A stretch of 64,000 nucleotides of DNA. Source: JACVRW01 sp046735115. GTDB lineage: Bacteria; Actinomycetota; Thermoleophilia; Solirubrobacterales; Thermoleophilaceae. The position numbers and the translations under genes are program-made. This document shows positions 7,099 to 15,391 of this stretch, in pieces; the stretch's first letter is position 1, and every line of letters begins with the position of its first letter. Under the pieces are notes generated by a model. The model searched no databases. It worked only from the letters and a program-made list of their open reading frames with translations, and had not been told where the DNA came from. The stretch spans positions 1-64,000 of the forward strand of contig JBKPSR010000101.1 in assembly GCA_046735115.1 (NCBI GenBank). The letters are read 5' to 3'.

Positions 7099-9759
7099 TT
7101 GGCCGAGACCCATCAGCAGACGCGATCCCCGCCCGATCGGTTCGTTACGCGACCCGTTCTCTTCGAGCGGCTCTCAGGCGCGCCGCCGGGCACCGTCACG
7201 CTCGTCTGCGCACCTGCGGGGAGCGGGAAGACCGTTTTGCTGCGGTCGTGGGCCGCGTCGATCGAACAGGCCGTCGCGTGGGTCACGGTCGAGCGCGGTG
7301 AGCACGACTCGCAGCGGTTTTGCCTTCAAGTGATCGACGCCCTGGCCGTCGCCGCCGGCGACGACGTGATCGAGCGGGTCAGTCCGGCACCGAGCTTCGC
7401 CGGGGCCGTCGTGGTAGAGCGGCTCCTGGCGCAGTTGGAGCGGCTGGAGGAGCCGGTCCAGGTGGTGATCGACGACCTGCATGAACTCCACTCTCAAGAC
7501 GCGCTCGCTTGGCTGGAGATGCTGCTCACGCGGCTGCCGGAGGCGTTGCGGATCGTGCTGGTGACGCGGGAGGAGCCGGCGCTCGGCCTGCACCGCCTGA
7601 GGCTCGCGGGTGAGCTCACGGAGCTGCGCGCCCCTGAGCTGCGCTTCTCGCTCGACGAAGCCCTCGCGATGTTCCGCGCCAGTGGGGTCAGTCTGTCCGA
7701 CACCGCGGTCGCCTCGCTCCACGAACGCACCGAGGGCTGGGCGGCCGGTTTGAGGCTGGCGGCGCTCTCGCTCGCCGCCCATCCGGAGCCGGAGCGGTTC
7801 GTGTCGGAGTTCTCCGGCAGCGAGCGGACCGTGGCGCGCTACCTCCTCGCCGAGGTGCTGGAGCGCCAGCCGGCCGAGGCGCGCGACCTCCTCCTGCGCA
7901 CCTCGATCCTCGAGCGCGTCAGCGGGCCGCTGGCCGATTCACTTACCGGCGGCACCGGGGCCGAGGCGATCCTCCAGCGGCTCGAGGACCAGAGCGCGTT
8001 CGTCACTGCGCTCGACGCCGCCCGGACCTGGTTCCGCTACCACCACCTGTTCGCCGATCTGTTGCGGCTCGAATTGCGACGCCTCGCGCCGGCCACGATC
8101 CCGTCGCTTCACGGCGCCGCTGCCGCCTGGCACGAACAACAGGGCGAGATCGTCGGAGCCGTCCGCCACTACCAAGCGGCCGGTGACTGGCCCCCGGCCG
8201 CGCGCCTGCTCCTGGACAACTACCTCACGCTGACGATGGCCGGCCGGGGCGAGACGCTCCAGGCGCTCCTTGGCGAGTTCCCGGCAGACGCCCACCCGGG
8301 CGATGGAAATCTCGCGGCTGCGCTTTCGATGGACCACATCCTCCATGGCCTGCTCGACGAGGCCGCCGCACGATTGGACGTCGCCCGGCGCCTCGCGGCG
8401 GCAACCCCACCGGAGAGAAGGCGCGTCTTCCACGTTTACCTGGCCATCCTCGACGTCGAGCTCGCCCGCCGAGGCGGTGACCTGGCCAGGGCTCGCGAGG
8501 CGACGCGCGAACTGGAGGCAGCGCTCGGCGCTGCGACAGTGGGGGGCGAGCTGCCCGTTCCACCGGATTACTGGGCACTCGCGCTCATGAACCTGGGCAT
8601 CGCGGAACTGTGGGCCGGGCGCCCCGAGGACGCACGGCAGCACCTCGACGATGCCCTCAGCCGCACGCGCCGGATCTCGCAACCGTTCATCGAGATCGGC
8701 TGCCTGGCGCACCTCGCGATGGCGGTGCCCCTCAGCGGGCGACCGCTTCCGCTGGCGCTCGAGCTGAGCGAGCGGGCAATCGCGATCGCCGAGGCGCATG
8801 GCTGGACCAACCAGTCGATGACGACCGGCGCGTTCGCGATGGCCGGCATGGCGCTCGTGCGGATGGGACGGTTCGCGGAGGCGGAACGTCATCTCTCCCG
8901 GGCGGAGGAGTGTCTACACGCGGCCGCCGACCCCGGGACGGAGGTCGTGGTCCACCATGCCCGCGGCATGCTGAACTTTGGGGAGGGGCGCTTCGACGAA
9001 GCCTTGGCGGAGTTCACACGCGCGCAGGACCTGGAGCGGCTGCTCGCCGGCGAGCACGTGTTCAAGGTCGACGTGCGGGGCCGGGCACTCCAGGTACGCG
9101 TGCGAATGGGGGACACGGAACCCGCGCAACTCGAGCTCGCCGGCTCGAGCCCGGACCAACGCAACCGCGCCGCAATGCGCATAGCCCTGGCGGCCGTGGA
9201 GCTCGAACACGACAACCCCGAAGGCGCGGCCGAGGCGCTGGCGCCGGTGCTCGATTGTTCCGCTCCCGCACTGTCCCACCGTTGGGCCCGAGTCGAGGCA
9301 CTGCTGCTTGACGCCACTGCTCGCGATCGCCTCGGCGACCGCCGCGCGGCCGAGGAGTCGCTCGAGGCGGCGCTCGACCTCGCCGAGCCAGAAGGCCTGA
9401 TCCTGCCGTTCCTGCTCTGGCCGAGCCGCGACCTGCTCGAGCGGCACCCGAGACACCGGACCTCCCACGCGACGCTCGTCTCGACGATCCTCGACGATCT
9501 GGACGGGCGCACCGCTCCTCGGCGCGGGCCGGCGGCGCCGTTGCGCGATGAGCTGAGCGAGGCCGAGCTGCGCGTTGTCAGGTACCTGCCGAGCAACTTG
9601 ACCGCGTCCGCCATCGCGTCGGAGCTCGTGGTGTCCACAAACACGGTCCGGACGCACATGCGCCACATCTACGCGAAGCTCGACGCCCACTCACGCAGCG
9701 AAGCCGTGGCGCGCGCGCGCGAGCTCGGGCTGGTTGCACCGGGAACGGTGCGGCGCTGA
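7099..9759 (+). CDS. MalT/LAL-type LuxR transcriptional regulator with AAA ATPase
   Basis: A large (about 886 aa) ATP-dependent LuxR regulator. P-loop CAPAGSGKT lies near residues 37-45, Walker B VVIDDLHEL near 125, and a long run of TPR-like helical repeats (about 380-790) follows. The C-terminal LuxR helix-turn-helix contains SEAELRVVRYL and NTVRTHMRHIYAKLDA. I chose TTG 7099 because it leaves a MalT-like short N-terminus (about 14 residues before DRFVTRP) and keeps the operator block (7041-7076) outside the gene. The frame remains open to a GTG at 7003. Its setting among genes sharing that block makes it the best candidate to bind it; this is inference. Confidence 0.88.
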   Translation: MAETHQQTRSPPDRFVTRPVLFERLSGAPPGTVTLVCAPAGSGKTVLLRSWAASIEQAVAWVTVERGEHDSQRFCLQVIDALAVAAGDDVIERVSPAPSFAGAVVVERLLAQLERLEEPVQVVIDDLHELHSQDALAWLEMLLTRLPEALRIVLVTREEPALGLHRLRLAGELTELRAPELRFSLDEALAMFRASGVSLSDTAVASLHERTEGWAAGLRLAALSLAAHPEPERFVSEFSGSERTVARYLLAEVLERQPAEARDLLLRTSILERVSGPLADSLTGGTGAEAILQRLEDQSAFVTALDAARTWFRYHHLFADLLRLELRRLAPATIPSLHGAAAAWHEQQGEIVGAVRHYQAAGDWPPAARLLLDNYLTLTMAGRGETLQALLGEFPADAHPGDGNLAAALSMDHILHGLLDEAAARLDVARRLAAATPPERRRVFHVYLAILDVELARRGGDLARAREATRELEAALGAATVGGELPVPPDYWALALMNLGIAELWAGRPEDARQHLDDALSRTRRISQPFIEIGCLAHLAMAVPLSGRPLPLALELSERAIAIAEAHGWTNQSMTTGAFAMAGMALVRMGRFAEAERHLSRAEECLHAAADPGTEVVVHHARGMLNFGEGRFDEALAEFTRAQDLERLLAGEHVFKVDVRGRALQVRVRMGDTEPAQLELAGSSPDQRNRAAMRIALAAVELEHDNPEGAAEALAPVLDCSAPALSHRWARVEALLLDATARDRLGDRRAAEESLEAALDLAEPEGLILPFLLWPSRDLLERHPRHRTSHATLVSTILDDLDGRTAPRRGPAAPLRDELSEAELRVVRYLPSNLTASAIASELVVSTNTVRTHMRHIYAKLDAHSRSEAVARARELGLVAPGTVRR

Positions 9760-9761
9760 CA

Positions 9762-9989
9762 CTAGCCTCCGGCGGCCGACCAGCTCAGCTCGAGCTCGAG
9801 CTCGACACGCTCGCCGTTCGACCTCAGGCACTGCTCGAGATGCAGGTCCGTTTCGATGGAGACCGTGATCCGGCGGCCCGCTGCGATCAGCTCGAGCGGG
9901 CCGCCGGCGGTCAGTGCGTACGCGATGTCGATCAGCCGCTCAGCGGCCTCTTGACGTGACAGCCGTTCGTGGTGCTTGAAATCCGTCAC
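9762..9989 (-). CDS. Amphi-Trp domain protein
   Basis: A 75-residue protein beginning at GTG 9989, which overlaps the stop of the upstream HdeD gene (GTGA). The pattern ERLSRQEAAERLIDIAYAL, then GGPLELIAAGRRITVSI, then an alternating acidic strand VELELELSW matches the small amphi-Trp domain family. Function is unknown; members often sit next to stress genes. It is co-transcribed with the HdeD-like gene and therefore falls under the shared upstream block. It converges with the regulator gene, leaving only two bases between stops. Confidence 0.75.
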   Translation of the reverse strand: MTDFKHHERLSRQEAAERLIDIAYALTAGGPLELIAAGRRITVSIETDLHLEQCLRSNGERVELELELSWSAAGG

Positions 9990-10582
9990 AGCTCCTCGTG
10001 CACCGCGCGGAGCTGGAATGCGCGCACCATCGTGGTGATGCCCTGCATCAGCGCCCAAATCCCGGCGAACACGAGGATGACGTACGCCTTGTGGATGAAG
10101 AACTGGCCCGAGGTCCAGAAGGCGAGTGCGGTCATCAGGATCCCCGTGATCAGCCCCAGCCACCAGAGCGGGTTGATCGCGCGCTCGAGAAAAGCGCGAA
10201 TCATCCACCAGACACCGACGATCAGGAACAGAAAGCCGAGGGTGTCGGCCAGGCCGGCGAACGTGTCCGTCGGGCTGGCGAAGCAGACGAGCGCCGACAC
10301 GGTGAACAGCCCGCCGAACAGCGCCCAGACCCAGCGCCCCGGCACGTCGAGCGTCGACAGCGCGATGTTCTCGACGCCTAGAGCCAGGAACATGAGCCCG
10401 ACGAGGATGCCCACGGTGGTCACAGACGCCTGGTCGAACTGAAGAATGACCAGCGCCACGGCCACCCATGCGATCCCGGCGGTCAGCAGGACCCACCAGT
10501 AGCCGGTGGCTTTGCGTACCGCTCCGCGCACAGACGGGATGGAAGGTGTTGCGAATTGTGGTGTTGCAGCGTGATCGCTCAC
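9986..10582 (-). CDS. HdeD-like membrane protein (DUF308)
   Basis: About 198 residues from GTG 10582, preceded by GGAGG at ideal spacing. Six hydrophobic helices are evident, including YWWVLLTAGIAWVAVALVI and WMIRAFLERAINPLWWLGL, in the repeated two-helix pattern of DUF308/HdeD. In enterobacteria HdeD is an acid-stress membrane protein; here the role is inferred as stress-related. It starts a two-gene unit with the amphi-Trp gene. A copy of the regulon block ends 48 bp upstream of the start. Confidence 0.85.
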   Translation of the reverse strand: MSDHAATPQFATPSIPSVRGAVRKATGYWWVLLTAGIAWVAVALVILQFDQASVTTVGILVGLMFLALGVENIALSTLDVPGRWVWALFGGLFTVSALVCFASPTDTFAGLADTLGFLFLIVGVWWMIRAFLERAINPLWWLGLITGILMTALAFWTSGQFFIHKAYVILVFAGIWALMQGITTMVRAFQLRAVHEEL

Positions 10583-10630
10583 GATTACCTCCAGGGTGTG
10601 GTGTGTTGTCGCGACCGATGATCCGGCGCC

Positions 10631-10666
10631 CATGTGTGAGCCGTCGTCACACGCTTTGCGTGATTG
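10631..10666 (-). promoter_or_regulatory. Regulon block 2, upstream of HdeD-amphi-Trp operon
   Basis: Minus strand: CAATCACGCAAAGCG, then TGTGA, a base, GACGGCTCAC. It aligns without gaps to the blocks at 7041, 11803 and 11842. On the plus strand GTGTGA and TCACAC make a 6-bp palindrome with a 7-base spacer. Confidence 0.75.
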
Positions 10667-10673
10667 ACTGCAG

Positions 10674-11783
10674 TCAGGCCGGCTGCTGCTGCTCGGCGAG
10701 GTCGGCGGCCGCGATGCGAGCCCTCCTGGCCGCCGTGAGCTCCTCGACGAGAATTTGGAGCGCCGCTGCGATCGGCACGCCGATAATCGCGCCTATGAGG
10801 CCGAACAGCGCTCCGAATGCCAGCACGCTGACGAGCACGGTGAAGCCCGACACGCGAGCCGCCCTCCCGATGATCGTCGGCTGCAGGACGTAGTTCTCGA
10901 TCTGCTGGTAGACCACGATCACGATCGCGAAGACCACGAGAGCCTCGAGGCTGACCGACAGCGCGACGACCCCGATGATGACTCCGGCGATCGTCGCCCC
11001 GACTGTCGGGATCAGGTCAAGGAGCCCCGCGATCAGCGCGAGGGCGAGCGGGTGGGGCAAACCGAGGATCGCCGCGGTGATCCCGTAGACGGTCCCACAT
11101 ATCACGGAGATGGCGAGGTTGCCGAGCATGTAGCGCGAGGTCGCCTGGATGATCCGATCAGTGACGTCCAAGTAGCGCTCCCGCTTGTCGCGGTACATCA
11201 GACTCCCGATCCAATCACGGACGCGCGGCTCGTCGATCAGGCCGAACATCGTCAGGAAGATGACCGAGAAGAACAGCGCGACCGCCCCGAAGGCCGACAC
11301 GCCGACATCCGCGACGCCGCCCGAGACCGTGGCTACTCCCCTGGTGATGTCGGTCGCGTGCTCTCTCAACGTGTCGAACGGGCCACTGCCACCGTTGATG
11401 AAGTCGCCCACGTCGCTGTGCCTCGCGTGATCCACGATCTCGGGCAGGTCGTCGCTGAACCCCTGCACGGCGTCGCCGACCGCCTGCGCGAGCACGAGCA
11501 GGACGATGGCGAGGGCGACGACTATCGCGAGGACGAGCACTGTCGAGCACAGCGCCCGGCTCCAGTGGAAGCGCCGCTCCATGGCGGTCGCAACCGGCGA
11601 GAGAACGGCGACGCTGAACACGGACACCAAGATCATGAGCAGGGCGCTTCCGATCGACGCCAGCGCTCCGCCGACGGCGACGATTCCGGCCGCCACGAGC
11701 AGGGTCCGGACCGATATGGACACCACGACGTCCGGGCGCCGGGTGTCGATCTCACGTTCGATGGCCGTCGAGGAGGGTGCCAT
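10674..11783 (-). CDS. AI-2E family transporter (PerM-like permease)
   Basis: 369 residues from ATG 11783, with GGGGGGAG about 9 nt upstream. It has eight or so membrane helices, the central soluble stretch of the family (about 90-190), and the conserved segments LPHPLALALIAGLLDLIPTV and GALFGLIGAIIGVPIAAAL. The family includes AI-2 exporter TqsA and a Na+/H+ antiporter, so the substrate cannot be told from sequence. A block copy lies only 19 bp upstream of the start. It is divergent from the DoxX-like gene, with two back-to-back blocks between them. Confidence 0.88.
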   Translation of the reverse strand: MAPSSTAIEREIDTRRPDVVVSISVRTLLVAAGIVAVGGALASIGSALLMILVSVFSVAVLSPVATAMERRFHWSRALCSTVLVLAIVVALAIVLLVLAQAVGDAVQGFSDDLPEIVDHARHSDVGDFINGGSGPFDTLREHATDITRGVATVSGGVADVGVSAFGAVALFFSVIFLTMFGLIDEPRVRDWIGSLMYRDKRERYLDVTDRIIQATSRYMLGNLAISVICGTVYGITAAILGLPHPLALALIAGLLDLIPTVGATIAGVIIGVVALSVSLEALVVFAIVIVVYQQIENYVLQPTIIGRAARVSGFTVLVSVLAFGALFGLIGAIIGVPIAAALQILVEELTAARRARIAAADLAEQQQPA

Positions 11784-11802
11784 GGGGCGAGGCTCCCCCC
11801 TG

Positions 11803-11838
11803 GGCGTGTGAGCCGTCCTCACACACTTCTGACGATTG
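11803..11838 (-). promoter_or_regulatory. Regulon block 3, upstream of AI-2E permease
   Basis: Minus strand: CAATC, then AA at 11-12, TGTGA at 16-20, GAC at 22-24, GCTCAC at 26-31, as in blocks 1, 2 and 4. It is the most divergent copy in positions 6-10. Three bases separate it from block 4, which faces the other way. Confidence 0.75.
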
Positions 11839-11841
11839 GCG

Positions 11842-11877
11842 CGATCACGCAAACCATGTGATGACCGCTCACCCCGG
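11842..11877 (+). promoter_or_regulatory. Regulon block 4, upstream of DoxX-like gene
   Basis: Plus strand: CGATCACGCAAACCA, TGTGA, T, GACCGCTCAC. Its core is the exact reverse complement of the core at 7046-7060. It ends 21 bp before the start codon of the DoxX-like gene, so transcription probably begins in or just after the block. Confidence 0.75.
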
Positions 11878-11898
11878 TCGCCCCCAGTCTGTCCCCCC

Positions 11899-12264
11899 AT
11901 GGAAACCGCACTTTGGACAACACAGCTGCTCCTTGCAGCCATCTTTCTCGTCACCGGCTTGACCAAGCTCTCGCACCCGCGGGCGCAGCTCGCGGCGGGC
12001 CCGATGGGCTGGGCCGCCGACGTGACCGATCTGGAGTTCCACGCCGTAGGCCTACTCGAGGTGCTTGGGGCGCTCGGGCTGGTTCTGCCGGGCGCACTGG
12101 GCGTTGCGCCGCTCCTCACCCCGCTCGCCGCGGTGGGTCTCGCGATGACCATGATCGGGGCGATCGTTACGCACATGCGCATGGGCGAGGCGGACCGCCT
12201 GGCCGTGCCGGTGGTCCTCCTCGTCCTCACGTTGGTCGTCGCCGTCGCGCACAGCCTGGGCTGA
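11899..12264 (+). CDS. DoxX-like membrane protein
   Basis: 121 residues from ATG 11899; no ribosome site is visible, so the mRNA may be nearly leaderless. Four hydrophobic helices begin with WTTQLLLAAIFLVTGLTKLS, the DoxX-family first helix with its conserved GLTKL turn. The third includes TPLAAVGLAMTMIGAIVTH. DoxX proteins are small integral membrane proteins linked to thiosulfate/quinone oxidation or redox stress; the exact role is unknown here. It is controlled by block 4 and divergent from the AI-2E permease. Confidence 0.8.
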   Translation: METALWTTQLLLAAIFLVTGLTKLSHPRAQLAAGPMGWAADVTDLEFHAVGLLEVLGALGLVLPGALGVAPLLTPLAAVGLAMTMIGAIVTHMRMGEADRLAVPVVLLVLTLVVAVAHSLG

Positions 12265-12272
12265 CGACGGGC

Positions 12273-13205
12273 TCAGCGCTCGTCACCCATGACGAGGCGG
12301 CGCACGAGGAGAACCCACAACAGCGCGGTGACGGCGACGGGAACCGCTAGTCCCAGCAGCCAGAAGGCGACCTGCGTGTCGATGTGGTCGACCATCCACC
12401 CGAAGTTCATGCCGAAGAACCCTGTGATGAACGTGAGCGGGACGAAGATGGTCGCAACGACGCTTACCAGATAAGCGCGCTCGTTCAGCTGAAGATCGAG
12501 CACGATACCCATCGCGTTCGACGCGGCATCGATCGATTCCAGCAGGCGATCAGCCTGCTCGTCCAGCCGGTCCAGGTAGCGCTCCTCAGGCTCGTCGAAG
12601 CCGGTCAGCCCGCCGATGTCCAACCCGACCCGCTGGAAGACTGCCTGCTCGGCTCGGACCCAGCGCCTCATCGTCGCGAGCCTGGCTACGGGCGTCTGCA
12701 AGCGCTCCCTCGGCACACTTCCACCGCCTCCGCCCGCCAAGCTCGCGGCGAGGATGTCGAGACTCTCCTCGACCTCCTCGAGCGCATCGGAGACGCTGAC
12801 CAGCATCGCGTCGAGGACCGAGTAGACGACGTACCCCTTCTTCCGTCCCTCCGGAAGGTCGATAGCCAGAACCGCCGGAAGCGCGACCCGCTCCTCGTGA
12901 AGCGTCAGCAGGTAATCGCTGGTCACGACCACCTGGACCTGTATGGGTGTGAGTCGGTACGCGGCCTTCTCGGCCTGACGGTCCATCGCGACATAGCATC
13001 GGAGCACAAAGGCGACGGACTCCCCGTCGGCGTGGACGCGCGACGGACCTCGAACCGCCCGCTCAGGGACCCCGAGCGCGTCGACCAGCTCGTCGCGGCT
13101 CGTCTCGCTGAGCGACGCATCGAGCCAGAAGAAGCGCCCCTGAGCGCGCAGTGCGGCAATACGCTCTCGGTCGCCGGCGTCAAGCCCGGTCAGCACCTCC
13201 GTCAC
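12273..13205 (-). CDS. corA: CorA-family magnesium/cobalt transporter
   Basis: 310 residues, GTG start at 13205. A large cytoplasmic N-terminal domain is followed by a long helix with EERYLDRLDEQADRLLESID. Two membrane helices sit at the C-terminus. The first ends in the CorA signature GMN within TGFFGMNFGW (about 264-266). The second is AFWLLGLAVPVAVTALLWV. The family forms pentameric Mg2+ channels. It is convergent with the DoxX-like gene (8 bp between stops) and has no regulon block, so it is probably independent of that regulon. Confidence 0.9.
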   Translation of the reverse strand: MTEVLTGLDAGDRERIAALRAQGRFFWLDASLSETSRDELVDALGVPERAVRGPSRVHADGESVAFVLRCYVAMDRQAEKAAYRLTPIQVQVVVTSDYLLTLHEERVALPAVLAIDLPEGRKKGYVVYSVLDAMLVSVSDALEEVEESLDILAASLAGGGGGSVPRERLQTPVARLATMRRWVRAEQAVFQRVGLDIGGLTGFDEPEERYLDRLDEQADRLLESIDAASNAMGIVLDLQLNERAYLVSVVATIFVPLTFITGFFGMNFGWMVDHIDTQVAFWLLGLAVPVAVTALLWVLLVRRLVMGDER

Positions 13206-13278
13206 GGCCTCTGAGAGTAGGGTTGCGGGAGGACGGTCGCCGCTCGATCACGTGGGATGTACGACGACCACTTACCTC

Positions 13279-13338
13279 GACGGGACTTCCGCGTCATGAC
13301 AAGCGGTAGACGGGACTTCCGCGTCATGACAAGCGGTA
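13279..13338. repeat. Exact 30-bp tandem duplication
   Basis: The unit starting GACGGGACTTCCGCGTCATG occurs twice without a gap or mismatch (13279-13308 and 13309-13338). It lies in the spacer between the corA start and the end of hypX. It contains TCATGA, a short palindrome. No regulator is known; it may be recent slippage or a doubled binding site in the corA upstream region. Confidence 0.85.
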
Positions 13339-13391
13339 GCGCGACGCGTTCGCTCTGCAGCGAGCTCGAGGCGCCGGTCCTCAATCAGTCG

Positions 13392-15194
13392 TCAACCGCC
13401 GTAAATCGGCGCGAAATCCCGAAGCACCCCACTTGTGGCGGGGGGCAGGAAACCGGCCGGAGACAACTGCATTTCGCACGAGGCGGCACTCGCCAGCGAG
13501 GGCGCCCCGAGCTTGCGGGCGAACCGCCGCCTCGCCTCGTGATAGCTGTGGTCGGGCCCGAAGAAGCACTCGTACGCACGAACCATCTCCTCGGCTCGGT
13601 AGGCCCGAAGCGGTTTGATCCGCTCGTCGCGGGCCCGCCGCCGGCGTTTTGCGTCGAGCTGGTCGCTCAGATGCGGGTCTGAGGCCAGTCCCCGTGCGAG
13701 GGAACGGATCTGGTCTTGGAAGCTGTCCGCGGTTGAGCCGAACGCAGCGTCGAGCAACCCGATCTCGACGGCCTGGGCGGTGCCCAGGGGTGTGAACGGC
13801 GGTCCGGTGAGTCGAGCGGTCATCTTCGCGCCGACGCGGCGAGGCAGCAGGTAGGTCCAGTACTCGGACCCGTAGAGACCGCCCATGTGTCCGTAGTAGG
13901 GATTCAGCACCACGTCCTCGCGCGCGTACACCCGGTCGGCCGCGAGCGCGAACGGCACGCCCCCGGCGGCGGCGTCGCCGATCAGGGCTGATACGACCAG
14001 ATGGGATTCGGTCTCGACGATCTCGCGGACGACGTCGTTGATCGCGTGAAGGTTTCGCCACGACTCCCCGGCCGGGTCGTCGGCCGCCTCGATGACGTTC
14101 AGGTGAATGCCGTTCGAGAAGAAGTCCCTGCCTCCCATCAGCACGATCACCTTCGTCTGCCGGCGCGAACGCGCGTACAGGTAGGCGGCGCGCAGCCGCC
14201 TGCACTGCTCGGTGCTCATCGCCCCGTTGTAGAAGTCGAAGTGCAGATATCCGACCCCGGCGTCCTCCTCGTAGAGGATCTCGCGAAGGGTGTGCTCGGC
14301 TCCCGGCCAGTCGTGCAGGGGCCCAGCGACCTCCCGCACCGTGACCGGGCGGCCGGCTAGCTTGAGCGCGAGCGTCGCGGGGAGCTTGAAGTGGGTTTCG
14401 TGCGGGCCTGATTGCCTGAGGTGAGTGACCCAGACGGCGCCGTCGACGGTCGCCCGGCAGATGGCCCCGTTGCGCTGCGCGATGATCTCGCCCGGAGCGC
14501 CCCGCAGGCCGCGCTCGCGGTGGACGCCGAACAGGTGGCAGTCGACGCCGGCGATCTCGTCGAGAACCCCTGGGTGACCCTCTGCTGCCCGGACCTTGCG
14601 GAGCACCGTCTCGGTGGGGTCCGCCTGCCAGTCGATCGCGCGAACGTCCTGCTTCATCAGCGGTCGTGCCCGGCCTACCGCGCGCGCGTCGTTCTCAACG
14701 AGAGCCTCGGGCGCCCCACCTTCGAGGACCTTGTGCACCGCCTCCATCAGCGCGTCGATCGCAGTCCGGCGGACCTCATGCCGGTAGAGGCTGCCCTTGC
14801 CGGACTCGCGCATCGGGAACGTGCGGCTGGCCCAGACATCGCCGGCGTCGAAGTCGCCGTTGGCCTCGAGGACCGTCACACCCCAGTCACGGGCGCCAAG
14901 CTCGACCGCCCAGTCGAGCGACGAGGGACCGCGGTCACCCATCGGCCCCGGGTGGACGACAAGGCAGCGACGCGTCGACCAGATCGACTCCGGGATCCGC
15001 TTCTTGAGCATCGGACAGACGACCAGCTCCGGGCTATGACGCGCGACGGCCGCCTCCATGTCCCGCGCGCCGTCGACCACCGCGACCTCCACCAGGTGTC
15101 CGAGCTCCGTGAGCGCGATGAACGCGCGCTGGCTGAGGCTGTTGTGCGCAGAGACCAGAAACAGGATTCGACGGGATGTGGGAATTTGAGCCAT
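13392..15194 (-). CDS. hypX: HypX/HoxX: hydrogenase CO-ligand biosynthesis protein
   Basis: A 600-residue two-domain protein. Residues ~10-280 resemble formyl-THF-dependent transferases, with VHPGPMGDRGPSSLDWAV near residue 80 and a C-terminal barrel-like part. Residues ~300-560 are a crotonase/enoyl-CoA hydratase fold with MGGRDFFSNGIHLNVIE, then YYGHMGGLYGSEYWTYLLPR. This fusion is specific to HypX, which converts formyl-THF through formyl-CoA to CO for the Fe(CO)(CN)2 site of O2-tolerant NiFe hydrogenases. No hydrogenase or other hyp gene is in the window. ATG 15194 has a weak ribosome site (CCGGGGC). Confidence 0.88.
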   Translation of the reverse strand: MAQIPTSRRILFLVSAHNSLSQRAFIALTELGHLVEVAVVDGARDMEAAVARHSPELVVCPMLKKRIPESIWSTRRCLVVHPGPMGDRGPSSLDWAVELGARDWGVTVLEANGDFDAGDVWASRTFPMRESGKGSLYRHEVRRTAIDALMEAVHKVLEGGAPEALVENDARAVGRARPLMKQDVRAIDWQADPTETVLRKVRAAEGHPGVLDEIAGVDCHLFGVHRERGLRGAPGEIIAQRNGAICRATVDGAVWVTHLRQSGPHETHFKLPATLALKLAGRPVTVREVAGPLHDWPGAEHTLREILYEEDAGVGYLHFDFYNGAMSTEQCRRLRAAYLYARSRRQTKVIVLMGGRDFFSNGIHLNVIEAADDPAGESWRNLHAINDVVREIVETESHLVVSALIGDAAAGGVPFALAADRVYAREDVVLNPYYGHMGGLYGSEYWTYLLPRRVGAKMTARLTGPPFTPLGTAQAVEIGLLDAAFGSTADSFQDQIRSLARGLASDPHLSDQLDAKRRRRARDERIKPLRAYRAEEMVRAYECFFGPDHSYHEARRRFARKLGAPSLASAASCEMQLSPAGFLPPATSGVLRDFAPIYGG

Positions 15195-15391
15195 GCCCCG
15201 GTGACGCCGCGCGCACCGCCTTCATTCCTGTGCGATCGCGCACAGATCCGGCGCGCGGACGCCACGACCGCGCGCGCCGCGACCTGCACGCCGGCCGCGC
15301 ATACGTTCACGTGCACGCAGACGTTCGAGGATCTCGACAAGAGACCGGAGGGCCCGACCAGCTGTCCCGTGGGGCCAGGGCGGGATGCGGA

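Noticed and set aside
10572..10583. GTGATCGCTCAC resembling the regulon core
   Set aside because: Spacing differs and the flanking invariant bases are missing; it is the start of the HdeD coding region.
15229..15244. Hairpin TGTGCG-ATCG-CGCACA upstream of hypX as an operator
   Set aside because: A 6-bp arm in this GC-rich sequence is weak evidence and no second copy exists.
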